From assembly GCF_027887165.1 (NCBI RefSeq), contig NC_077228.1:109725043-109789042 (forward strand): 64,000 nucleotides of DNA, given 5' to 3'. The DNA comes from Monodelphis domestica (lineage: Eukaryota > Chordata > Mammalia > Didelphimorphia > Didelphidae). Positions 44,451-55,455 of this stretch are shown here, in pieces (the first letter of the stretch is position 1; each line of letters opens with the position of its first letter). The notes beneath the pieces were generated by a model, which was given only the letters and a program-made list of their open reading frames with translations, was not told where the DNA came from and ran no database searches. A program made the position numbers and the translations under genes.

Positions 44451-45049
44451 AAAAAAAAGAGGGCCATTGAAACATTTTTTACAATATACAGAAGAAAACA
44501 GAAGGTTGTCCACAAGGAAGTCCAGATAATTAGGAGAGTTTTGAAAGTTATATGTGGAATTTGCCATATGCTTTTTTTTAAAGCAAGGAGTATGACATAG
44601 AGATTCATGGTTTTGTATGCATTCTTTTTGTATGGAACTATTAATATGGAAATGCTTGCAGAAGGTCTAAATTCAGAATAAAAAAAGATGCATGACAGGT
44701 GTAAGCAGGCTACATCTTACTAGAATGAATGGATTATGGACAAAAAGTCACATAAAGACATTATTGAAGACACATGATCAGAAAAAGACTTGGGGAGGGA
44801 CTTCTATACAGATAATGAGGGATAGCATCTGGGTAAACTGAGTGATACGTTGATACCCTTGAAATATAAAAAACAAGAGGAAGGCCTCACATTCAATATG
44901 CGATTCCTCTATGGAGAGTTGATGGGAAAATATGGACAAGATTTGTACAAATCAGAAAACATAGCTATAGTTATGATCTTTGTCAGTGGAAGGAATAATC
45001 AAGCCAATAAGAGTAGTAGAAATAAACTCAGCAGAAGCTTACTTTTCTA

Positions 45050-45245
45050 AAGAAAATTTTCAAAGTGCATGATCTTACTTAATTTCCCACAATAATCCTT
45101 TGAAACTATTATTTCCATTTTATAGAAAAGGAAGCAGAGGCTCAGATGTTAATTAAGTAACATGCCAAGGGTCACCCGAAGAATATGTTTCTGAGATGGG
45201 ATTTGAATTTAGGCCTTCCTGACTTCAAGCCTACTATATACTGAA
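45050..45245 (-). mobile_element. MIR-type CORE-SINE
   Basis: 'cattttatagaaaaggaagc', 'taagtaacatgccaagggtc' and 'gatttgaatttaggccttcc'. Confidence 0.75.
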
Positions 45246-45439
45246 GTACAGTAATTCAGAGAATGAATGATAAGAAGTAAAGGATTGCAAGAATGAAATA
45301 GGATCATTTAGGAGTGCATGAGGCCACTTTGAGAGACTGCTGGTTATTCCTTATAGCCAATAGCAAACTTGGATAAGACCTGGTGTTACTCCCTGATAAA
45401 AGAACATTCTTCCCCAATTTAGTATTAGCTGATTCTTTC

Positions 45440-45885
45440 CCCAATTCGTTTTTCTTCTCATCACCCCAGGGCATATGGAAATCATATCATACACGGGTTC
45501 TTATTTCTGCTGCCACATCTCTGGTATCCATACTCTTCACTTACATGGCCTCTCACCTGGACTCCTGGAGGAGCCTCCTAACCTACAGTCTACCTAAAGT
45601 CTCTCCCCACTCCAATCCATCTTCCATACCACAGCCAAAGTGCCTTTTTTGAAGTGTAGACCTGATATATTCCTCTCCTGTTCACCACACTCCAGTGGCT
45701 TCCTATTACCGGGAGGAACAAATATAAATTCTGTTTGGTACTTAAAGCTCTTCACACCTGGGCTTATCTTATTTTTTAACCTCTTTATATGCATACTATA
45801 GTTCAACCAAACTTGCCTTCTTTCATCCTCTTACTTTTGTATTAGCTATCTCCTGTCTAGAACAGCTATGTAGTTAGTACAGTAG
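45440..45885 (+). mobile_element. L2 LINE, 3' region
   Basis: 'gcctctcacctggactcctg', 'caatccatcttccataccac' and 'cactccagtggcttcctatt'. Confidence 0.75.
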
Positions 45886-46059
45886 ATAGAGTGCTGGCCT
45901 GGGATCAGAAAGACTTAAGCAAACCTGACTCATAAAATGACTGTGCTAGACAGTGTATGCCATATTTTGTACTTCTACTGAGGAGAGGGAAGTGGGATCT
46001 CTCTGTTTTCTGGGACCAAGACTGGTCATTGTATTCAACCTGGGACCAGCTATAAGACT

Positions 46060-46392
46060 GACTTTTTTTAATTTAAAATTTTTTTATTTTTTAAATTTAA
46101 AAATTTAATTTAAATAAAAAAAATATTTTTCCACAGTTACATGATTCATTTTCTTTCCCTTTCCTCTTCCCTCCCTTCTCCTAGAGCCAATAAGCACTTC
46201 CACTGGGTTATACAAATGTTATCACTTATACCTACTTCCATATTATTCATTTTTGCCATAGAGCAATTAAAACCCAAACCTGAAATCATATACCCATATA
46301 AACAAATGATGTCATATGATTTTCTTCTATGTTTCCATTCCCACAGTTCTTTCAGTGTGGATAGCTTTCTTTCTTATAAGTCCCTATAAGGC
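46060..46392 (-). mobile_element. L1 LINE, extreme 3' end
   Basis: Minus counterpart of the tail at 14578: 'atatttttccacagttacat', 'gccaataagcacttccactg' and 'tccatattattcatttttgc'. Confidence 0.85.
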
Positions 46393-46395
46393 TTA

Positions 46396-46592
46396 TGGAA
46401 AGGAAAGGAAAGGAAAGGAAAGGAAAGGAAAGGAAAGGAAAGGAAAGGAAAGGAAAGGAAAGGAAAGGAAAGGAAAGGAAAGGAAAGGAAAGGAAAGGAA
46501 AGGAAAGGAAAGGAAAGGAAAGGGGAAAGGGAAAGGGAAAGGGAAAAGAAAGGAAAAGGAAAAGAAAGGAAAGGAAAAGGGAAAGGAAAAGG
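46396..46592. repeat. (GGAAA)n pentanucleotide microsatellite
   Basis: About 25 perfect GGAAA units to 46522, then GGGAAA and GGAAAA variants. It directly precedes a SINE. The Lys/Gly/Glu-rich frames in it are artefacts. Confidence 0.97.
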
Positions 46593-46785
46593 AAGGGGGC
46601 ATCTTGGTGGTTCAGTGGGTTGAGAGCCAAACCCAGAGATAGGAGGTCCTGGTCTCAGACACTTCCTAACTGTGTGACCCTGGGCAAGTCACTTAACCCC
46701 CATTGCGTATCCCTTCCTGATCTTCTGCCATGGAACTAATACCTAGTATTGATTTTCATATGGAAAGTAAGGTGTTTTTTTTAAG
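46593..46785 (+). mobile_element. Short marsupial tRNA-derived SINE
   Basis: 'gggggcatcttggtggttca' to 'catatggaaagtaaggtgtt'; a short deletion removes the 'gggttcaaat' B-box region. Confidence 0.88.
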
Positions 46786-46794
46786 GCAGAATTT

Positions 46795-47480
46795 ACATGT
46801 CCACATTCATTCAGCAAACTTATTGAGGGTCTATAATATGGAAAAGGTTGTGGGCATTGTGAAAATGATTAAGGTATAGTCATGGCTCTCTAGGACTTTT
46901 CAGTTTAGTAGGCAAGATCAGATCTGTATGCCGAAACATCTGCTCTAAGACAGATTGTGATAAGGGCCATAAGAGACCGGAGGAGAACAGATTTCAAATG
47001 AGAAGGGGCCTTAGAGGTCATCTGGTGCAACTCCCTCCCCAAAAACCTGAGACCTCAGAAAGGATGGATAAGCGCTTTGCCAAAGAGCATGCAGGTGGAA
47101 GTGGCAGGGCTGGGAATTGAACTGAAATCCCTTCACTTCAAGTCCAGCGTTCTTTCTATTATGCCACACTACTAAAAACTGTTTTATGAGCCAAGAGGGA
47201 AAGAGGGATTCCGGGAGAGAGTGAGCTGGTCAGGAAAATCTTCACTGAGAAGGCAGAATTCGAATCCAATTATGAATGATGAGATAGCGTTTGAGATGGT
47301 TGTGATGGAAATCCAGGGAGCTAAAAGAGGACGTCATCCAGGCAGGGGGAATAACATAAGCTAGGGCAGGAAAATGAGGCGTGTTTGGGGAATGCGTGGA
47401 GTCCTGTTTGTAGACTAGGAGAGGAGGAATAGCGTGGAAGGGTCGTTTGGCTAGATAAAGATGACTTTGGACAGGAGACT
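46795..47480 (+). mobile_element. Ancient mammalian repeat with a MIR-like insertion
   Basis: 'cattcattcagcaaacttat' and 'gtttagtaggcaagatcaga' begin the family described at 13195. A minus MIR-like unit (46985-47175, 'ccttagaggtcatctggtgc') sits inside, and 'aggaaaatcttcactgagaa' continues the older repeat. Confidence 0.55.
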
Positions 47481-48129
47481 ACAGAGAGCATCCCTTCAGC
47501 GTAGTCCTCTTGGGGGATTATGTGTTTAACACTGTGCGTGTAGTCTGCATATGTCCATGTATGTGTGTATACTTTAAAGACATATTGTAGATGCATACAT
47601 GTACATATATGTGTGTGTATGCCCACATTCAAAAGCATATCTACATGTCACTGTGAGATGAAGGGTCCCTGAACTGTTCTGTCTCACTGTATTCCTGACT
47701 TCAAGACTAATTTATTTATTCATTGATCTTTTGTTTTGTATAATTTTCTAATCTACATTTGCCAGACATATATGTAGATGCATACATAGATGCATGTCTG
47801 TGGGTATACCTTCCACACTGTGGGGTTTAGGGACATGGCACCAACATAAATATGTGGAAAATCCATGTAACATTTTTTGGCTCTCCTTTTGTACCAAAGA
47901 AGAAGTCTGAATTTTTTTCTTTTTCTCTTATAGGGTGTTTATAGTAAAAGAAATTTGTATATTATGGGATTAAAATATAAAATCTGTTGCTATTATACAA
48001 TACTCTCTCTATATACATATTTTATACATTTCTGAGTTTCTAGACTTTTTCTGTGTCATCTGCTGGCCTTTGTGTGTCATCTGTGGCTTCTGCAAGACTC
48101 CCCCAAATTAATTTCTTTTCTTTTTTTTT

Positions 48130-48337
48130 TAACTCTTACCTTCTGCCTTAGAATTTATATTGTGTATTGGTTCCAAGGCAGAAGAGAGGTAAGGACTAGG
48201 CAATGGGGGTTAAGTGGTTAAATGACTTGCCCAGGGTCACACAGCTAGGAAGTGTTTGAAGATGAATTTGAACCCAGGACCTCCTGTCTCTAGGCCTGGC
48301 TTTCAATCCACTGAGCTACTCAGCTATCCCCCTCCCC
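48130..48337 (-). mobile_element. Short marsupial tRNA-derived SINE
   Basis: Minus copy with an extra 'taagtggttaaatgacttgc' duplication in the middle. Confidence 0.9.
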
Positions 48338-48507
48338 AATTAATTTCTTATGCTGATCCATGATATTAAAACTGTGATGGGGAAAGCCATGATGTGGAAG
48401 GGAAACACACATGTTACATATGTCATATATGAATGGTATGTGTCACATGCATGGTATATTGTACACATCAACTCTGCACCCATATTATATATCACACACA
48501 CATTTTA

Positions 48508-48697
48508 AACCCTTACTTTTCTGTCTTAGAATCAATATTGGATATTAATTCCAAGGCAGAAGAGTGGTAAGGGCTAGGCAATAGGGATCAAGGAACTTGC
48601 CCAGGGTCTGGGAAGTGTCAGAGGCCAAATTTGAACCCAGGACCTGCTGTCTCTAGGCCTGGCTCTCAATCCGCTGAGCTACCCAGCTGCCCCCTAG
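48508..48697 (-). mobile_element. Short marsupial tRNA-derived SINE
   Basis: Minus copy from 'aaacccttacttttctgtct' to 'gctacccagctgccccc'. Confidence 0.9.
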
Positions 48698-48725
48698 TTG
48701 CAAGATATAAAGATATATATGGGGG

Positions 48726-48832
48726 ACCCCCATTGCCTAGCCCTTACCGCTCTTCTGCCTTGGAACCAGTACACAGTATTGACTCCAAGATGGAAGGTGA
48801 GGGTTTAAAAAAATAAAATAAAATAAAATAAA
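48726..48832 (+). mobile_element. SINE 3' fragment
   Basis: 'ccccattgcctagcccttac' to 'agatggaaggtgagggttta' and an (AAAAT)n tail; the 5' half is missing. Confidence 0.85.
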
Positions 48833-48833
48833 A

Positions 48834-49055
48834 AGGCAGCTAGATGACTTAGTGGGTGGATCCTGGTTCTAGACTCATCCTCCTGAGTTCAAATTCACAC
48901 TTTACCAGCTGTGTGACCAGAAGCAAGTCATTTAACCCGGTTTGCCTCAGTTTCCTCATTTGTAAAAAGATCTGGAGAAGGAGGGGACAAAAGAACCCTG
49001 AATGGGGTCATGAAGAGTCAGTCACAACTGAAAATGACTGAGCAACAATAAATTA
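48834..49055 (+). mobile_element. MAR1-type SINE
   Basis: Head 'aggcagctagatgacttagt', core 'gcctcagtttcctcatttgt' and tail 'atggggtcatgaagagtcag'. Confidence 0.9.
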
Positions 49056-49109
49056 TCTTTCAATTCTGTTTATGCTACTTACTACCTTCCTGGACATGGT
49101 ATTTTCCCT

Positions 49110-49245
49110 TTCCAGAACTCAGTTTTCTTGCTTGTGATAATACTGTTTTAGCACATGCTTTACAAATGGGGCATTTGATTCTCACGATGACTCTTTGAGG
49201 CGTTATCCCCATTTTACAGATGAGGAAACTGAGGCAGGGAGGCTC
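49110..49245 (-). mobile_element. MIR fragment
   Basis: 'ccccattttacagatgagga' and 'aactgaggcagggaggctca'; it ends about 150 bp before TMCC2 exon 2. Confidence 0.75.
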
Positions 49246-49398
49246 ATCTAGAGAAACTTCTCCACGGGGACCTCTGAATGTGGAGAGTGTTGGTCTTGAC
49301 TGGGGTCTCCTTGCTAGGAGCAGGTCCCAGAGGCCCTTTTAAGTCAAGGCAGGAAGATGCATTCTGATCCTTTTTATCCTTTGTCTTCTCTCCTGAAG

Positions 49399-49971
49399 AA
49401 AATCCAGCAGCTCTCGGAGGGCTCCATGTTCGGCCACGGCCTGAAGCATCTGTTCCACAGTCGAAGGCGGTCCCGGGAACGGGAGCAGCAGCAGCAGCAG
49501 CAGACATCTCAGGACTCCCAGCAGCCGCCGCAGCCGCCGCAGCCGTCGCAGCAGCACGGCATGTCAGACCATGACTCCCCGGACGAGAAAGAGCGCTCCC
49601 CAGAGATGCACCGGGTCTCCTACGCCATGTCCCTGCACGACCTGCCTGCTCGGCCCACTGCCTTCAACCGGGTGCTGCAACAGATCCGCTCCCGCCCCTC
49701 CATTAAGAGGGGGGCCAGCCTGCACAGCAGCGGCGGGGGCGGCGGCGGGGGCAGCGGCAGCAGCCGCAGAACCAAGAGCAGCTCTCTGGAGCCCCAGCGG
49801 GGCAGCCCTCACCTGCTGCGCAAGGCCCCCCAGGACAGCAGCCTGACGGCCATCTTGCACCAACACCAGTGTCGACCCCGGTCTTCTTCCACCACTGACA
49901 CTGCCCTGCTGTTGGCAGAGGGCGGCAATGCCTATTTTTTGGCCGAGGAGTCCGAGGGTCTCTCGGATAAG
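49399..49971 (+). CDS. TMCC2: TMCC2 coding exon 2
   Basis: Internal exon of 573 nt (191 codons) joining exon 1 in phase 0 (...[13 protein letters not shown]...). The acceptor is 'ttgtcttctctcctgaag'; the donor is AAG|GTGAGA, phase 0. Protein residues are about 70-260. Conserved blocks: [20 protein letters not shown] (70-89), a basic SRRRSRERE stretch, [20 protein letters not shown] (130-149), [20 protein letters not shown] (150-169), then [14 protein letters not shown] and [20 protein letters not shown]. Between them are low-complexity inserts: six CAG-coded glutamines (49486-49503), a [11 protein letters not shown] segment, and a Gly run near 49728-49755. All lie where human TMCC2, as I recall it, is shorter or different. 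This part is predicted to be cytosolic and disordered. The next exon, with the coiled coils and membrane segments, is beyond the window. The open frame continues into the intron but that part is not coding. Confidence 0.96.
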
Positions 49972-50104
49972 GTGAGATGGGAGTTGGTGGGACGAGGAAA
50001 GGGAGGCAAGGAGGTTTTGCCAGGGGAACAGGATAGAGAGTCGGTCCTGACCCATTCCAGCTCATAATGATGATGCTTTTCACAAATGAGTGTCCTCCCC
50101 AGCT

Positions 50105-50200
50105 TTTGGGACAAAAACTCACTATTTGACAAAAACTGGGGACAAAAACTGCTGGGAAAATTGGAAAACAGGATGGGGGAAAATTAGGTTTAGAAAGGAG
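50105..50200 (+). mobile_element. Short L1 fragment
   Basis: 'acaaaaactgctgggaaaat' and 'tggaaaacaggatgggggaa' match the L1 text at 20345-20400, with a local duplication of the 'gggacaaaaact' unit. Confidence 0.7.
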
Positions 50201-50479
50201 TGTCCTCTTCCATGATGGAAGCCATTGGTGGGGTTGAAGGACTCTAAACGGGAGCTAATGAAAAGAAACAGTTTATTCCTGGTGATCATTAGGTAGTTCA
50301 TCTCTCCTCCTGATTACATTTTGCCTTGGTGGATAAGTTGTCTTGCTTTCCCAGAATGACCAGCCGAGGGGGAGGAAAGAGCTGTGAAGTGTGCTGATTG
50401 GCAGCGTTGCGCAGTCGAAGGAGTCAGGATATCTGGGTTCTAGCCTCAACAATGCCAATGAATAAGGGTGACCGTGGCC

Positions 50480-51085
50480 AGGCTATTTTACTGATTGAGT
50501 TCAATAAGCGTTCATGAGGGCTTAGAAGCTGCTGTTGGGCACTAGGGATATAGAGATGAAAAATGACAAAATCCCTGGTCTCAAGATGTTTCTCCACTAA
50601 TAGGGGGAAGGGACCTGAACACAAGTAAGTGTGACGCAAAGTTCAAAGTGCTAGAGGCAAAGGAGAGAGCCAGACAGAATAATGGAAGAGCATTTGAGGA
50701 GGGAGAGATCACTTTCAGCTGATCAGGGAAGGCTTTGTGGATCAAATAGCACCTGAGCTGAACCATGAAGGAAGAAAAGGAACTCAGCCAGCGGAGAGTT
50801 GGAGAGTCATGGAGGATGTGGATTCTAGACCTGGAGGATAGCCTGCATGAATGCACAAAGACTGGAGAAAATAAGACAAGTTAGGGAATAGCTAGTAATT
50901 CCGTCATTGAAAGGCAGACTGTGTGAAGGCGAATAATGTAAAATAAGGATGGAAAGATAGATGCAAGCTATCTTGTGGAGGGGTTTAAATACCAGGCTGA
51001 GAAGTTATTTGATCCTATAGGCAATATGAAGGGTTTTGAGCAGGAGTGGCAAGAATGTCCAAGGAACATTCTTTTGGCAGAAAGT
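50480..51085 (+). mobile_element. Ancient mammalian interspersed repeat
   Basis: 'caataagcgttcatgagggc', 'cagggaaggctttgtggatc' and 'aaggaactcagccagcggag'; same family as at 13195. Confidence 0.55.
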
Positions 51086-51394
51086 GAGGGGGAAAGGACA
51101 TTTAGAGAGCTTTTACAGTCATCTAGTTCAGAGGTCACGAGGCCATGAATGAAGATGTTGGCACCATGAGTGAAAAGAAAGGAATAGATGTGAAATGTTG
51201 CAGAATCTTAATTTTCTCTCCTACTAAAGGAGGATGCTTCTATCTGTCCTGTTTACACAGTTCTGCGGTAAGACCAAACAAGACAATGAAAGTGAAATCT
51301 TTTGAAAACTGTAAAGAACTCTTATTTGCAAAATTAAGAGACTGATGTACACGTAATTGGGGGGAAATGAAATTTAATTAAATTTTTTAAAAAT

Positions 51395-51575
51395 TAAAAA
51401 ACTCTTACCTTTTGTTTTAGAATCAATGCTGTGTATTGGTTCCAAGGCAGAAAAGCGGTAAAGGGTAGGTAGCTGGGGTTAAGTAACTTGCCTGGGATCA
51501 CACAGCTAGAAAATATCTGAGGTCACATTTGAACCCAGGACCTCACTATCCACTGAGCCACCTGGATGCCCTTTA
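51395..51575 (-). mobile_element. Short marsupial tRNA-derived SINE
   Basis: 'cttaccttttgttttagaat' to 'ctgagccacctggatgccct'. Confidence 0.88.
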
Positions 51576-51847
51576 AATTTAAAAAAAATTAAAGAAAAAA
51601 ATTAAGAGACTAATAAGAAGAAATAATACTGGCATTTCATGTTTGCAGTGTATAAGCCTCGTGGTACTTTGGTTCGATCCTATTTTGCAAGTTTTAGCAC
51701 TAGCTGTCTTTTGGCTGTTGAACTCTTCTAGAAACTCTGTGGGCGATCCTGACCCTTGGTTCCTGAGATCAGGGCTCTCCTATAGGTAGTCTCTATCTGC
51801 CAGTGGGTCTCAAAGCCCAGTGTGGGTGACCACCAAGCCCACTACTT

Positions 51848-51968
51848 TTTTATTTTTTAAACTCTTGCCTTCAATACCAAATATTAGTTCTGAGGCAAAA
51901 GAGAGGTAAGGACTAGATAGTGGGGATTAAGTGACTTGCCCAGGGTCACACAACTAGAAAGTTGAACC
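51848..51968 (-). mobile_element. SINE fragment
   Basis: 'actcttgccttcaataccaa' to 'cagggtcacacaactagaaa'; the head is missing. Confidence 0.8.
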
Positions 51969-52149
51969 CTTTCTCTATACCTCTATTCAAGTGAACCATT
52001 TACTCTTTAGCTTGTAGAGAAGAGACAATGTTTGACAACCAGCCTCATCCTCCAAAACTCTCAGTGGATAGCACTTGGGTACCAGCATTCTCTGTCCTCC
52101 CTTTGGGGAAAAATCAAAAGTGACTCTCTCAGAAAAAAAGTTTATGATC

Positions 52150-52330
52150 AGGGGGCAGCTAAGTGGCTCAGTGGATAGAGAGCCAGGCCTAGAGACAGGA
52201 GGTTCTGGTTCAAATGTGGCCTCAGATACTTCCTAAGTGTGGAATTCTGGGCAAGGCACTCAATCCTCATTGTCTAGAACTTACCACTCTTCTGCCTTGA
52301 GACCAATCCAGAAGGTAAGAGTTAAAAAAA
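52150..52330 (+). mobile_element. Short marsupial tRNA-derived SINE
   Basis: 'gggggcagctaagtggctca' to 'ccagaaggtaagagttaaaa'. Confidence 0.9.
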
Positions 52331-52734
52331 GAAATTTATGTTCCTTGCTCCAAAAGGTGGGAGGTGACTGAATGAACTGAAATTGTTGTGTGTCCTAGAG
52401 CCCAAGGAGGCAGGATGGTAAATGGTAAAATGTTAGAGCTTACTGAGCATCTGGTGGTCATGCTTACAGAGCTGTTATATGTAGTGTTTGGGTCTTTTTT
52501 TTTAAGTAAAGAGAGGAACTTATTAAAACTATTCTGTAAGAAAAGAGAACTTGAACTTCCGTATTCCTGAATGCAGCAGATTTTGGAAAGTCTTCTGAAC
52601 AAACAGAGGACAATGGAAGGCAGAGTAAGGAGAGACTAGTGTTGTTGATGCTGGAAACACAGGAATGGTTGGCCCAAGGGGAAAGTAGGGCTCTTAGTGA
52701 CAGGTTGGACATACTAGTCGGTTTGGTAAGCTGA

Positions 52735-52880
52735 CCTGCCAGGGTCCTCCATCTGTTGTCTCATTTGATCCGCACATTGTTCCTCAGAGAGCGAGAGAGG
52801 GAGGAGGGTTCCTACAAAGGTCCAGTGGCATTCAGTGACTTGTGACAAGATCACGTAGCCTGTTCTTACAACTGGTCACT
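52735..52880 (-). mobile_element. MIR-type fragment
   Basis: 'tctcatttgatccgcacatt' followed by diverged core; weak. Confidence 0.5.
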
Positions 52881-52881
52881 T

Positions 52882-53065
52882 TTAAAAAATATTCTGACGT
52901 AGAATCAACACTAAGTATCGGTTCTAAGGCAGAAGAGCAGTAAGAGCTAAGCAATGGGGATTAAGTGACTTGCCCAGGGTAAATGTCTGAAGCCAAATTT
53001 GAACCTAGGACCTCCTGCCTCCAGGTTTGGCTCTCTATCCACTGAGCCAGTTAGCTGCCCCTTGT
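52882..53065 (-). mobile_element. Short marsupial tRNA-derived SINE
   Basis: 'agaatcaacactaagtatcg' to 'gagccagttagctgcccctt'; a short deletion lies after 'cccagggt'. Confidence 0.88.
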
Positions 53066-53184
53066 CAGATACTTTTAACTTTTTACATTTATGACTTAAA
53101 GTGATTTTCCCAATAGTGATGAGAAGGAGGTAGGTTAGGCATTATTATTTCCATTTCACTGATAAGCCTCAAGTAGGTAACAAT

Positions 53185-53250
53185 AATATTAAATAAATCT
53201 ATGATAATACATAATAAATAATAACATAATGAATAATAATAATAATAAAA
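53185..53250. repeat. (AAT)n-rich low-complexity tract
   Basis: AATA and AAT units, next to a MIR element. Confidence 0.8.
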
Positions 53251-53254
53251 GCAA

Positions 53255-53500
53255 TAAGAGCCAGCATTTAAATAGCATGTCAAAGTTTGCAAAATGCTTT
53301 ATAGATAGATGTTATCTCATTGGATCCTTACTACAACCCTAGGAGATAGGTGCTTATCTTTATTTTACAGATGAAGGAACTGAGACTAAGAGAGATTAAG
53401 TATTAACGAATGTTTCTTAAACTGAATGATTGAATTAAGTGACTTGCCAAGGGTCACACAGCCACTAGGTGTCTGAGGCTGAATTTGAATCTTTAAAATG
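53255..53500 (-). mobile_element. MIR/Ther-type CORE-SINE
   Basis: 'gcaaaatgctttatagatag', 'atcttattttacagatgaag'-like text and 'gacttgccaagggtcacaca'. Confidence 0.75.
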
Positions 53501-53892
53501 AAGGTATTAAACCGATTGATCTAGGTCTCTAATATTTAATATTTGAAACTATTGTTATGAGGATCTAAGTCTGACCCTTCTAGAAGCAGCATCAACCCTT
53601 TCGGGGCATGAGAGTACTGGAATACTGATGTCTTAAGAGCTAGAGAAAGGTAAGAGTCAAGTCCCTGAAGCTTCAGAGTGGTCCAGAGCTCTGTGTCCTG
53701 TTCCACCTCACTAGCAGCTTCATGACTTCATTACCTGGAATCCCTCGTTCTAGAGACACAGCCAGGATTAGAACCTAATTCTCTATGTTTCTAATATGGT
53801 ATTCTTTTCATGAGAACTGACTGTGACTTGAGATGTCTCTTTAGTCAAGGACTTACTATGTAGCAGGGTTAGTTGTGCTAAAAGCTAACAAC

Positions 53893-54092
53893 AGAGGCAG
53901 CTAGGTAGCTCAGACGATTGAGTCAGGGATAGAAACAGGAGGTTCTGGGTTCAAGTGTGGTCTCAGACACTTCCTCATTGTGTGACCCTCTAGGCAAGTC
54001 ACTTAACCCCAATTGCCTAACCCTTACAGCTCTCCTGCCTTGGAGCCAGTGCTATATATTGATTCTAAGACTGAAGGGAAGGGTTTTACATT
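53893..54092 (+). mobile_element. Short marsupial tRNA-derived SINE
   Basis: 'gaggcagctaggtagctcag' to 'actgaagggaagggttttac'. Confidence 0.9.
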
Positions 54093-54204
54093 AAAAAAAC
54101 AACAAACTACAAGCTAAGCATATAAAGAAAGGCAAAAATGCTGTCCCTGCACTGCAGTTCTAATGGAGAACACAACACACAAATAAGGATACACATACAA
54201 GATA

Positions 54205-54352
54205 CAGTATAAACGGAATGTAATCTTGTAATACATGTATAACCCAGTGTAATTGCTTATCAGCTCTGGAAGGGAGGAGAGAAGAGGGGAGGGAGACAGC
54301 ATGAATCATGGAACCATGGGAAAATATTAAAAAAATAAAATTATATTTTTTG
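54205..54352 (+). mobile_element. L1 LINE, extreme 3' end
   Basis: 'tataacccagtgtaattgct', 'tatcagctctggaagggagg' and 'accatgggaaaatattaaaa'. Confidence 0.75.
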
Positions 54353-54359
54353 AAAATGA

Positions 54360-54570
54360 AGATAATCTTAGAGGGAGGGAACTAATAGTAGGAGTCACTG
54401 GGAAAGGCTTCCTGCAGAAAGTGGAATTTCAGCTGAGCCTTGAAGGAAGTCAGAGAAATCAGGAGGCAAGGATGAGAAGAAGAGCGTTCCAGGCAGGGGG
54501 GAAAGACAGGGAAAAGGAACAGTCTAGAGACAGAGGAACAGCAAAGAAGCCAGCATCACCAGAACTTAGA
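54360..54570 (+). mobile_element. Ancient mammalian interspersed repeat fragment
   Basis: 'tgggaaaggcttcctgcaga' and 'gagcgttccaggcagggggg'; same family as at 13195. Confidence 0.55.
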
Positions 54571-54699
54571 ACAAAGCTTCCATCTATTTCCTCATCACGA
54601 AGACTAGTGATTGCTTCTCTTAGTTGTCCCTTGCATAAGCTTTTCCAGCCCTTGGAGTTTTTTACTTCAGGAATGTAAAGTGAGAATTTTTTTTTTCAG

Positions 54700-54855
54700 G
54701 GAAAAAATTGGTCAGGATAGAGTAGTGGAAAGAAAGCTGGATTTGAAGTCAGAGGAGTTCAGATTCTGACCCTTGTTAACCCTCTGTAACTTTTGTGTCT
54801 TTGGAAAAGTCACTTGGATACTGTGGGTCTCAAAGTCCTCATCTAAAATGAGGGA
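54700..54855 (+). mobile_element. MIR
   Basis: 'ggatttgaagtcagaggagt', 'ttggaaaagtcacttggata' and 'ctcatctaaaatgagggagt'. Confidence 0.8.
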
Positions 54856-54857
54856 GT

Positions 54858-55035
54858 TTCTAGAGATGGAAGGTCCTGGGTTCAAATCTAGCCCCAGACA
54901 CTTCCTAGCTGCATGACCCTGGGCAAGTCACTTAAACCCAATTGCCTAGCCCCTACCGCACTTCTGCCTTAGAACCAATGCACAATATTGATTCTAAGAT
55001 GGAAGATAAGAATCTTTAAAAAATCAATAAATAAA
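54858..55035 (+). mobile_element. Short marsupial tRNA-derived SINE (5'-truncated)
   Basis: 'agagatggaaggtcctgggt' to 'ctaagatggaagataagaat' and an AATAAA-type tail; the head is absent, so it joins the MIR directly. Confidence 0.85.
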
Positions 55036-55336
55036 ATGTGAGGGGTTGATTAGATGATCTTTGAGGTCCAACTTGAAATCCCCTGATCCTGTGTTCCCAT
55101 CTAAAATAGAAACTGGGTATAGAGCAGGGAGGAGAGGTAAAGGGACATTCAGGAAACTTGGTTAGCTGTCAGCAACTGGTTTCCCCCAGGCACCAGAGGA
55201 CACTTGGTTAATGTAAAAAGCCTGGGTGGTGGTGGTTTAATCCCTGTAGTCTCTATGCCTGAATAGAAGGTATTCTTTTCTCTTGTAAATAGAGAGCTGC
55301 ACATGCTCTCTCCAGTCTCCAGGCTATTACTAGCAT

Positions 55337-55403
55337 CTATTTTTAATTCATAAGCTTCCCCCACTCCCTACACCCTTTGCCATTGTTTAGAGCTCACCAG
55401 CTG
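55337..55403. promoter_or_regulatory. MEF2-like site and E-box ahead of the candidate alternative exon
   Basis: CTATTTTTAA at 55337-55346 fits the MEF2 consensus (or a weak TATA). CAGCTG E-boxes lie at 55398-55403 and 55425-55430. Together they could form an alternative TMCC2 promoter. This is motif reading only. Confidence 0.3.
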
Positions 55404-55455
55404 GCTTTCTGACCAGAGATGGCCCAGCTGGGATGCTGCATTACCAAATGCCACC

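Larger units (their letters stand above)
29002..49398 (+). other. TMCC2: TMCC2 intron 1 (20.4 kb)
   Basis: Runs from the phase-0 donor at 29002 to the acceptor 'cttctctcctgaag' at 49398. It holds many SINE/L1/MIR/L2 entries and the nested exon-like segments at 30.1-33.2 kb. Stretches I cannot assign are 29002-30090 (apart from a MIR piece at 29195-29300), 30119-31350, 34800-35690, 37100-37420, 39550-39985, 40620-40970, 41140-41480, 44640-45050 and 47480-48130. Confidence 0.9.

Noticed and set aside
46316..46739. Lys/Gly/Glu-rich frames
   Set aside because: Translations of the GGAAA microsatellite.
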